Positions 36,274 through 43,564 of a stretch of DNA of 64,000 nucleotides are shown here, one piece after another. The notes under the pieces are model-generated. The model searched no databases, was not told where the DNA came from, and saw only the letters and a list, made by a program, of their open reading frames with translations. Source of the stretch: Vulcanimicrobiota bacterium (lineage in GTDB: Bacteria > Vulcanimicrobiota > Xenobia > Xenobiales > JADMJV01); NCBI GenBank assembly GCA_017307785.1, contig JAFKGI010000007.1, forward strand, positions 186,001 through 250,000, given 5' to 3'. The stretch's first letter is position 1; every line of letters begins with the position of its first letter. A program made the position numbers and the translations under genes.

Positions 36274-36848
36274 AAATTCAGTTCATCCACAACGTATTCC
36301 GCCTGACCAGGCTTCAGCGTCAGCAACTTGCGCGACCCCGATTCCTGACTCCCGGCATCGAGAGGTAAAGCCTTGGCACGCGTAGCCCCGGCGACCTGCA
36401 GCCAGGCGTAGGTGGGCTTGTGCTGGACCTTCAACTCGACCTCCAGACGATAGCGGCCATCCTTCAAAATCGCTTCTTCATGGAAAGGCAGCTCCGGTAG
36501 GTCCAGCATCACCCTCTGGCATGCCCCCTTGGTGCGCCCGCTGAAAACCAGCTTGAGGGGCTGGGGTGGGGCGACCCTGGGGAGAGGACGACGCATCCAG
36601 CCGGCCAACGCCACCATGCCAGCCAGCACCAACAGGGAAACGCCCACATAGACCAGAGATTTGGGTGGGGCTTTGCGCGGAACGACGGCTTCCTCGTCGC
36701 TCAGAGGTTGGCCCTCTTCCGCCAGCGAGAGAACCTCGAATCCGCCCTGCAGCAGGCGCTTGCGAGCGTCCTCCAGGTCGGGGGCGTCCATCTTGCCGGT
36801 TTTTCGCCGACCCCATTCATCCTTGACGGCAAAGCGATAGCGAGGCAT
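36270..36848 (-). CDS. Single-pass protein with GspF-N-like cytosolic domain
   Basis: 192 residues. Residues 1-48 (MPRYRFAVKDEWGRRKTGKM, then EDARKRLLQGGFEVLSLAE) match the small N-terminal domain of GspF/PilC proteins. A membrane helix at ~64-83 follows, then an exported beta-rich domain (KLVFSGRTKGACQRVML). The GspF at 42442-43533 lacks exactly this domain. Coupled to the antiporter gene. Function inferred: possible tether in a secretion/pilus platform; not proven. Confidence 0.5.
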   Translation of the reverse strand: MPRYRFAVKDEWGRRKTGKMDAPDLEDARKRLLQGGFEVLSLAEEGQPLSDEEAVVPRKAPPKSLVYVGVSLLVLAGMVALAGWMRRPLPRVAPPQPLKLVFSGRTKGACQRVMLDLPELPFHEEAILKDGRYRLEVELKVQHKPTYAWLQVAGATRAKALPLDAGSQESGSRKLLTLKPGQAEYVVDELNF

Positions 36849-36934
36849 CGAAAGAGGGACTTCTGCAGACAGGCAACCGTTCCCGCAGGATCTGAACGAG
36901 GGAAGGCTAATGCGCACGCAATCGGGGGGACGAC

Positions 36935-38509
36935 TTGCGCACCAAACTGTTTGCATATACCAGCGGGCTACTGGCCCTGGCCTTATCCGCTCTGCCGGTC
37001 GCGGCCCAGTCGCTGGACGCCAAGCCCGAGCCCGCGGCCGAGACACGCCGGGTCGACCACTTCGTGGTGGAAGGCAGTAACTTGCTGCCTAAAGAGAAGC
37101 TCGACGAGGTGCTGCGCATCTACGAGGGCAAGAATCTCACGCTGGCCCAGATGAAAGAAGCGGCCGCCGACGTCACTTCGCTCTACCAGCGCAGCGGCTT
37201 TTACCTGGTGCGCGCCATCATTCCCCAGCAGGCATTTGACACCGGCCAGATCCGCATGCAGGTGGTGGAAGGCAAAATCGGCGAGATCAAGGTCGAAGGC
37301 GCCGAATACTACGACCCCGATTTCATCCGCGAGCGCTTCCAGGTGGCCGTTCAGGAGCAAAATTTCAAAGCCGACGATTTCACCCGAGCCATGGCCTTGC
37401 TCAACGAGCTTTCCGACCTGGAGGTCAAAGCCGTTCTCTCGCCGGGCAAAGAGCCGGGCACGGCCGACGTCACCTTGCAGGTCAAAGACGCCCTGCCGCT
37501 GCACGCCTCGCTGGACTACAACAACTACGGCACGCCCCAAACCGGACAGAACCGCGTCGGTCTGGACGTGGAGGCCGGCAACCTGGCTTTCCAGGGCGAC
37601 ATGCTCACCATCCGCGGCGTCTACGGCTTTCCCAGCCGCAACAACACCTTTGTCCAGGCCCAGTACCTCACGCCCGTCAATCTAGACGGAACCACCGTGG
37701 GCTTCAGCTACGCCAACGGCGCCTTCGCCGTCTCCCAGGGTCTGGGAGCCATTCTGGACGTGCGCGGCAACGCCGACGTCTTCACTGTCTCGGCCGCCCA
37801 TCCGCTGGACCGCGACCTGGACTTCTCCTCCAACGTGGGCGTCTCGCTGGCTCACAAGAACATCGTCAACAACTTCTTTGGCGGCGCTCTGCCTTTCTCG
37901 CACGACGAATACACCATGGGCAAACTCACCTACTCGGCCGACTGGCGCGGTCCCGACGGCCGCACTCTGCTGCAGGCCAGCTGGGCCCAGGGCCTGGGCG
38001 GCACCCCCTCCAGCGATCCGCTGGTGAGCCGGGCCGGCGCCAACGGCCGCTTCGCCCGCTTCAACCTGGACGCGGCTCGCGTGCAGCGCCTCAACGAAGG
38101 CCTCTATCTGGTGATGCGCGGCTCGGCCCAATACGCCACCAGCCCGCTCTACGTGGGCGAACAATTCGCGCTGGGCGGCCCGGACACGGTGCGCGGTTAC
38201 CAGCAGGCCGAACTGCTGGGAGATAACGCCTACCTGGTGGGCGCCGAACTACGCTGGTCGCCCTTCGCCGAGCAGCCTGACGTCTTCCAGGTGGTGGCCT
38301 TCCTCGACCACGGCGGCGTGGGCCTCAAGCAACTGCTGCCCGGCGACTTCGCCAATGGCAACCACCTGACCGGTACCGGCTTCGGCTTCCGCTGGGCGGT
38401 GGCGCCCAAAACCAACCTGCGCTTCGACGTCGGCTTTCCCCTCACGGCCCGCCCCGGCCGCAACGTCGGCGACCCCGCCATCTACGCCGGCCTGCAGACC
38501 AAGTTCTGA
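36935..38509 (+). CDS. TpsB/ShlB-type outer-membrane translocator, TTG start
   Basis: 524 residues. Signal peptide (~1-24, ending PVAAQS), two POTRA-type domains (~35-110 and ~115-195; EGSNLLPKEKLDEVL, KIGEIKVEG) and a 16-strand beta-barrel (~200-524) with the characteristic VRGYQQ of loop 6 near residue 418. This family exports large TpsA exoproteins. The TTG start is supported by a GGGGGGA four bases upstream; no better ATG in frame. No TpsA-like gene is present on either side, so it is orphan in this window. Confidence 0.85.
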   Translation: MRTKLFAYTSGLLALALSALPVAAQSLDAKPEPAAETRRVDHFVVEGSNLLPKEKLDEVLRIYEGKNLTLAQMKEAAADVTSLYQRSGFYLVRAIIPQQAFDTGQIRMQVVEGKIGEIKVEGAEYYDPDFIRERFQVAVQEQNFKADDFTRAMALLNELSDLEVKAVLSPGKEPGTADVTLQVKDALPLHASLDYNNYGTPQTGQNRVGLDVEAGNLAFQGDMLTIRGVYGFPSRNNTFVQAQYLTPVNLDGTTVGFSYANGAFAVSQGLGAILDVRGNADVFTVSAAHPLDRDLDFSSNVGVSLAHKNIVNNFFGGALPFSHDEYTMGKLTYSADWRGPDGRTLLQASWAQGLGGTPSSDPLVSRAGANGRFARFNLDAARVQRLNEGLYLVMRGSAQYATSPLYVGEQFALGGPDTVRGYQQAELLGDNAYLVGAELRWSPFAEQPDVFQVVAFLDHGGVGLKQLLPGDFANGNHLTGTGFGFRWAVAPKTNLRFDVGFPLTARPGRNVGDPAIYAGLQTKF

Positions 38510-38542
38510 GCCATTCGGGGGAGTGGGGGAGTTTGGGGGGAG

Positions 38543-38579
38543 GGGGAGAGACCTTGGCTCAGGGTGACGGTCCTCTCCC
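38543..38579. terminator. Hairpin between convergent TpsB and pseudopilin genes
   Basis: GGGGAGAGACC pairs with GGTCCTCTCCC (7 bp plus a 1-base bulge plus 3 bp) around a 15-base loop. The 97-base gap is otherwise purine-rich on one side and pyrimidine-rich on the other. It probably ends transcription both ways, but has no T-run. Confidence 0.4.
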
Positions 38580-38606
38580 TCTCTCCAACCCCTTCCCCTC
38601 TCTCCT

Positions 38607-40535
38607 TTAGTAGTAGCCCCAATCGATGTCGACGACGCGGCGGTTTTCCTGGGCGGGGACGGCGGTGACGTCGATAGTGTCGGCCAGTGAGGTTCCGTTG
38701 ACGGGGCAGATGGCGACACGGTCGCCGGGCAGGCCACCGGCGATGTAGAGACCGTCGGGAGAGATGGTGTAGCCGCTGCCCGAGCCTTCGCTGTTGAGGA
38801 TGTACGTTTCCGTGCCGGGGAAGGTGAAACTGCGGGTGTTGGGATTGATGACGGCGGGCGCTTTCATGGAGCACAGGCCGGATTCTTCCGGCTCCCGGCA
38901 GCGGAAATACAAGGTGGTGCCATCTTTGTCAAAGATAGGGTTGTGGATCTGATCTCCCAGGCTATCCGCCACCCGACTGAATTGCACCGGGTTGTTGTTG
39001 GCCAGCGGGTCGGGCAGCCAGATGGTCATAAGCTGCGCCGAAGAATAATCCGAGGTGAGCAAAAGCTTGGAGCTCGGGTGCATGGAAAGACTGCTGGGAC
39101 GATCCAGTCCCAGGTTTCCGGTCAGGGCCGCATCGCGACCTGGCACCGAAGGGTCGGGAATCAAGGAGTGCAGCCGGTCTTTGGTGATAGCGTAGAGCTT
39201 CAGCCCGTCCCGGTCCCAACACAGGGCATCCACCGGATCGGGATACGAATAAAGCAGCTGCAAATTCTGGCCTTCCGGCGTGCACAGATAGACGTCGTTC
39301 TCGGCCACGATGGCCACCGAACTAAAGTCGGGACTCCAGCGCGCCTTGGAAATAGCCTTATTGAGCACGTCCTCGCGGCGCACGATGCGCTGCGCTCCGG
39401 TGCCGTCCCAATTCCAGCGATAGGCTCCGTCGAGCATCGCGCACAGCAGGGATTGGCCGCTGATGATGGCCGGCTTGGGCATGCTCAGACCGACGTCGAC
39501 CGGCGACGTGACTCCCCCGTGGTTGTCGTAAACCGTGCAGGCCAGACTATAAGTATCGTCGGCTCGGGCTCCCTGGGGAACCTTCCAGCTCCACTCCCCC
39601 ACCCAACGCTTTTGCGTCTCGTTCCAGACCATGCGAGCTCCCTCTTGCGAGGAAAACGTTCCGGGTCCGCTCCACTTACACCACAACTGGTCGCCGTCGG
39701 GGTCGGTAGCATAAACGGTAAAGGTCAACATGCCGTTGGGCGGCACGGTGGCGGTGGAGCCGGCCGGGGCCACCGCCGCCAACATGTCGGCGTTGACGTC
39801 CGGGTTGAGCTTCAAATAAGGAGTGACCAGCTCGGGGTTGCGGTTGGCGGCCGAGGTGATGGCCGGCAAGGCCGCCCCGTCACGAAAGCCACCGACTTGA
39901 TAAGCAACACTGGTGGACCCGGGCACAGCAGCGTCTTCCAGAACCTCGCCGCTGGGACGGATGGAAACCGTGCGCGGTTCTTCGGCGGCCGACAGGGTGG
40001 CCGGAGAACCTGAGTAGCTGAAGGACTTGGCCACCACCAGTCGGTAGGCGCCCCCGCCTAAGGGCAGGTCGGAAACGGCCAGGCCGTTGGGAAGAAAAGC
40101 GACCATATGGTCCTGCGGGTAAGGCGCCTGCCAGGCTCCCAGGTCAAAGCCGTTGGTGTTGAGGGAGGACGGGTAGCTGGTGCTCCAGGTCAGCCCGTCA
40201 TACTGACCACAAAAAACGCTGACCCCGCCATACTCGCGGGTGAAAGAAGTACGGCTGGCGAGTTGAGGCTTGGTCTCCCCCACCAGCTGATAAAACCCGG
40301 AACTGTGGGCTCGGGCGCCGTTCTCGCTGGCGAAAGCGACCGCCACCGTGCGCCCCTCGGACAAAGCCTGCTGGCGAGCCTGGCGCAGGGCCGAGGCCAG
40401 CACGACGGCCGCTCCCTTGCTGTCGGCGCGACCCCGAGGCCCATGAAAATTGACCGCCACCACTCCCAGCAACAAGGCCATCAGAGTCAGCGACACCATC
40501 ATCTCGACGATGGTAAATCCCCGCCGTCGCTTCAC
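38607..40535 (-). CDS. Pseudopilin (GspH-type) fused to Ig-like and beta-propeller domains
   Basis: 642 residues. N-terminal prepilin leader MKRRRG then FTIVEMMVSLTLMALLLGVV: peptidase site G/F with Glu5. I prefer the GTG at 40535 over the ATG at 40568 since it gives the usual six-residue leader and has GGGGGG upstream. A GspH-like body extends to ~230; an Ig-like/cadherin-like segment (TVYATDPDGDQLWCKWSG) spans ~285-385; and the last ~250 residues form a TolB-like propeller (ARWSPDFSSVAIVAENDVYL, then DKDGTTLYFRC, SPDGLYIAGG). A fused propeller on a pilin is unusual. Last gene in the minus-strand pseudopilin operon. Confidence 0.8.
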   Translation of the reverse strand: MKRRRGFTIVEMMVSLTLMALLLGVVAVNFHGPRGRADSKGAAVVLASALRQARQQALSEGRTVAVAFASENGARAHSSGFYQLVGETKPQLASRTSFTREYGGVSVFCGQYDGLTWSTSYPSSLNTNGFDLGAWQAPYPQDHMVAFLPNGLAVSDLPLGGGAYRLVVAKSFSYSGSPATLSAAEEPRTVSIRPSGEVLEDAAVPGSTSVAYQVGGFRDGAALPAITSAANRNPELVTPYLKLNPDVNADMLAAVAPAGSTATVPPNGMLTFTVYATDPDGDQLWCKWSGPGTFSSQEGARMVWNETQKRWVGEWSWKVPQGARADDTYSLACTVYDNHGGVTSPVDVGLSMPKPAIISGQSLLCAMLDGAYRWNWDGTGAQRIVRREDVLNKAISKARWSPDFSSVAIVAENDVYLCTPEGQNLQLLYSYPDPVDALCWDRDGLKLYAITKDRLHSLIPDPSVPGRDAALTGNLGLDRPSSLSMHPSSKLLLTSDYSSAQLMTIWLPDPLANNNPVQFSRVADSLGDQIHNPIFDKDGTTLYFRCREPEESGLCSMKAPAVINPNTRSFTFPGTETYILNSEGSGSGYTISPDGLYIAGGLPGDRVAICPVNGTSLADTIDVTAVPAQENRRVVDIDWGYY

Positions 40536-40580
40536 GCCTGTCCCCCCCAGTTCATATTTCTTTAACATATCATGATCCGG

Positions 40581-41078
40581 TCAGTACTGCCAATCCGAAT
40601 CGCGATATTGGACCCAGCGCCGATAGCGCGGATTGGGCAGACCGCTGGTATCCCGGCGCTTCTCGCTGATGTCGCAAAGTGCGCTCAGCGTATGGGTGGC
40701 GATGGGCGCCTCGGGGGGGCCCAATCGACCTTCGCACTGCACGTAGAGCATGTAGAGCGGCTTATCGCTTTTGTCAGACCGGAGCGTCACGCGATACGAG
40801 CCTACGATTTGGCCGCTCTCGTCGAACACTTTCTCGACGTAAGTAAAGCGAGTGGTGCTCAAGTTGGTGGGCGGAAAGGTGCCGTCCTTGAGCATCTTGA
40901 GGCGAACGTCTTCCAGGCCGGACAGGGCCAGCTGGCGCGCTCCGGCTTTCCAGGCGTTGGTACGTGCGCCCTTATAGTAGTTGACCTGGCTGCGCAGATA
41001 GGCACCGCACAGAACCAACAAGATGACCAACAGCAGCAGCACGGTGATGATCAAAAAAGCCCGGCGCCGCCGCTTCAC
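40581..41078 (-). CDS. Minor pseudopilin, GspK/PilX-like
   Basis: 165 residues. Leader MKRRRRA then FLIITVLLLLVILLVLCGAY. Position 5 is Thr rather than Glu, as in GspK proteins which lack Glu5. The body has a LALSGLEDVRLKML stretch typical of PilX/GspK. Overlaps the previous gene's stop by 4 bases (ATGA). Minor pseudopilins prime assembly of a pilus or pseudopilus tip in the inner membrane. Confidence 0.7.
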   Translation of the reverse strand: MKRRRRAFLIITVLLLLVILLVLCGAYLRSQVNYYKGARTNAWKAGARQLALSGLEDVRLKMLKDGTFPPTNLSTTRFTYVEKVFDESGQIVGSYRVTLRSDKSDKPLYMLYVQCEGRLGPPEAPIATHTLSALCDISEKRRDTSGLPNPRYRRWVQYRDSDWQY

Positions 41079-41632
41079 GGATGGGTCCTTTCCGCCATCT
41101 GCGGCAGCCAGACCTGGCGACTGAAGACGGTCAGCCGCTGATTGACCAGAAAAGAGATTCGCGTCTCAATGCACAATTCACGCACCCTCTTGACCGTAAA
41201 CCCCTGCACGCCGGTGGCCACCGTCTCCAGCTGCGAGCCACTGGTCAAGGTCTGACACTGCAGTTGATCACCCGCCAGGGTATAGATGACCTGCTCCTGC
41301 AGGGCGGGATCGCGCGGGTCCCAGGGAGTCGGTGGTGTGGCAGGATAGTAAGTCGCCCACTTGGAGGGCTCGACTTTCTTGAGGTCCAGCATCGCATAGG
41401 TGTTGCTGTCACCGGCAGCCGGCACGGACACGACGTTGGCTTCGCGCACGTCGGTGCACAGCCGACTGAGCAGGCTGGTGGCCTGAGCAAAAACCTGCGA
41501 CTTGGCATCGAAGTATTTGCTGACCTGACTCAACTGACTGACCCCTTGCACGATCAAGCTGAGCACCAACAGGAACAGGGCGAAGCTCAGCAGAGCCTCG
41601 ACCAGGTTGAATCCACGCGGACGCCTTCTCAT
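41075..41632 (-). CDS. Minor pseudopilin, GspJ-like
   Basis: 185 residues. Prepilin leader MRRRPRG then FNLVEALLSFALFLLVLSLI with Glu5. ATG at 41632 chosen (overlap ATGA with the upstream gene); the longer open frame is spurious. Body pattern (LCTDVREANVVSVP, VKRVRELCIETR) fits GspJ. Member of the operon. Confidence 0.75.
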   Translation of the reverse strand: MRRRPRGFNLVEALLSFALFLLVLSLIVQGVSQLSQVSKYFDAKSQVFAQATSLLSRLCTDVREANVVSVPAAGDSNTYAMLDLKKVEPSKWATYYPATPPTPWDPRDPALQEQVIYTLAGDQLQCQTLTSGSQLETVATGVQGFTVKRVRELCIETRISFLVNQRLTVFSRQVWLPQMAERTHP

Positions 41633-42438
41633 GGTCCCAGCGTCACCGGTGCCGAGTCCAACGAGTAGTTGACCCCGTCGTAGTTGCAAGAAGCGCGCAT
41701 GATGACCGAGCCCGGGAGCTTGTAGGGAGGCGAAGGATTGGCCGGGTCTCCTCGATAGTAATGGTGTAGCAGGTCGATTTCGCCGCGAAGTGGCTGAGTC
41801 GTCAATTCCTCCAACGAACCCATACCGCCGTCCCCTCCGTCCCAATTGGAAACGATGCGCCAGTCCCAGCTGAGGCCGTCGATGACCCGGTCGGACGTAT
41901 CGAAGAGCTCCGCTTTAAAACGCGTGGTCGTATTCACCACCACCGGGTCGACCAGCGGAGGCACCCGAGTGACCACCACCGGATTGATGGCGCGCACATT
42001 ACGGGGCGGCTCATTGATCACGGCGGTAAGGCTCAGCGTGTCGCCGGGCGCACCGTTGCGCCAGCTGATTTTCACTCGCACCACTCGCGAGGAGTTGGTG
42101 AGGGCGCGCTGCGGATAGCCGATCTGGAGCGCACTGCAAGGCGAAACCGGACTGCGCTGGGTGGTGGCCAGATAGGTGTGGACTCGATAGCCTCCCTCCC
42201 AGGGGTGGTCCTTGTCATCATAAATCGACCAGTTGGTCAGATAGTTATCGGGGTAGTAGGCCCAGTTGCGAATGCCGTCCAGCACGCTTTCGCCCACGAT
42301 CGTCGCCTGGGTGACTTCCTCGACCCGAGCTCCATCCCGACAGGCCGACAGCGCCAGCTCGAAGCACACCAGACCGCCGGCCACAAAGAGAAAGATGGCC
42401 ATAATGGTCTCGGCCAGCGAAAGTCCCCGTCTGCGCAT
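41629..42438 (-). CDS. Minor pseudopilin, GspI/PilV-like, long
   Basis: 269 residues, longer than typical GspI (~120). Leader MRRRG then LSLAETIMAIFLFVAGGLVC with Glu5. Extra C-terminal ~120 residues contain an Ig-like stretch (VVVNTTTRFKAELFD, then DWRIVSNWDGGDGGMGSLEE). First of the pseudopilin genes after GspF, coupled by a few bases. Confidence 0.7.
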   Translation of the reverse strand: MRRRGLSLAETIMAIFLFVAGGLVCFELALSACRDGARVEEVTQATIVGESVLDGIRNWAYYPDNYLTNWSIYDDKDHPWEGGYRVHTYLATTQRSPVSPCSALQIGYPQRALTNSSRVVRVKISWRNGAPGDTLSLTAVINEPPRNVRAINPVVVTRVPPLVDPVVVNTTTRFKAELFDTSDRVIDGLSWDWRIVSNWDGGDGGMGSLEELTTQPLRGEIDLLHHYYRGDPANPSPPYKLPGSVIMRASCNYDGVNYSLDSAPVTLGP

Positions 42439-42441
42439 CGG

Positions 42442-43533
42442 CTACCCCATCCCCAGGTTGGAAAGAAAACCGTAGAGAGGCAGAAACAGAGCGATTACAA
42501 TGCTGCCCACCACCAGCGACACACCCGCCATCAGCACCGGCTCCATCAAGCTTGAGAGGGTGTCGATGTGGAAACTCAACTCAACCTCGTAGTAGGCCCC
42601 GGCCCGAGTGGTCAACTCGGCCAGTTGCGCTGATTCTTCCCCGGCTAAAATCATCTGGGTCAAAGCGGTGGGATAAATGTCGTCGCGCAAGGAGAAGTGC
42701 TCGGAGAGCGGATTGCCTTGCTTGATCGACTCGGTCAAAGCATCCAGGTCGGATTCCCAGATGGGTTGGGCCGAAGCCAGCACGGCCATGCGCACCGCCC
42801 TGGGTAAATCCATACCGGATTCCAGCAGAACTCCCAGCGTGCCGGTCAGGCGGGCCAGGGCTCCAAACTGCATCATCGAGCCGAGCACGGGAACCTTGAG
42901 AAGCAAGCGATAGGGTTCGACCCAGGCTCCCGGCCGCGAGAGATGCATGGCAAAAAAGTAGTAACCACCGCAAAGGGCGGCCGACCCGACCAGCCAGGCG
43001 CTGGGACTGGTCAGTGAGTCGGCTACGAACTTGACGATCTTGGTGGGTAGCGGCAAATCCACGCCCATCTCTTCGAAAATGTTGAGAAAGCTGGGCACCA
43101 CCGTGTAGAACAGTCCCAGCGTCAGCAACACCGCCAGGCCACAAACGAAGGCCGGATAGGTCAGGGCTTTGGTGATGCGCATGCGCAGGTTCTCGTCGCG
43201 CTCCAGCCAGTCGGCCAGCCGCTCCAACATGTCCTCGAGCTGACCGGTCTGCTCGCCAATTTGCACCATCACGCAGTAGATGCGTGAAAAAGCCTGGGGA
43301 TGCTCCGAGAGGGCCACCGAAAAGCGGATGCCGGAATTGATCATGTCGGACATCTTGCGCACCACTTTGTGGAACTCCGGAGAGTCCGACTGCTCTCCCA
43401 AGACGCTCAAAGCCGTCAACAAAGTCACGCCGCTGCCGAGCATGGACGCGAGTTGGCGAGTGAAAAGAACCACCTGCAGGCGCGGGACCTTCGGCCTGAG
43501 GCGGAACCGGGTCAGCCACTGCTGGGGTGACAT
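42442..43533 (-). CDS. GspF/PilC-type inner-membrane platform protein, lacking N-terminal domain
   Basis: 363 residues. Two T2SF domains: VVLFTRQLASMLGSGVTLLTA (~21-40) and GALARLTGTLGVLLESGMDL (~230-250), three or so membrane helices, and MVQIGEQTGQLEDML. This is the platform protein of a type II secretion or type IV pilus machine, which rotates with the ATPase. It lacks the usual ~60-residue N-terminal cytosolic domain; a detached copy occurs at 36270-36848. The ATPase (GspE/PilB) is not in the window. Confidence 0.85.
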   Translation of the reverse strand: MSPQQWLTRFRLRPKVPRLQVVLFTRQLASMLGSGVTLLTALSVLGEQSDSPEFHKVVRKMSDMINSGIRFSVALSEHPQAFSRIYCVMVQIGEQTGQLEDMLERLADWLERDENLRMRITKALTYPAFVCGLAVLLTLGLFYTVVPSFLNIFEEMGVDLPLPTKIVKFVADSLTSPSAWLVGSAALCGGYYFFAMHLSRPGAWVEPYRLLLKVPVLGSMMQFGALARLTGTLGVLLESGMDLPRAVRMAVLASAQPIWESDLDALTESIKQGNPLSEHFSLRDDIYPTALTQMILAGEESAQLAELTTRAGAYYEVELSFHIDTLSSLMEPVLMAGVSLVVGSIVIALFLPLYGFLSNLGMG

Positions 43534-43564
43534 TCCCGGTAATTAAAGATTGCTTCAGGCTTTC

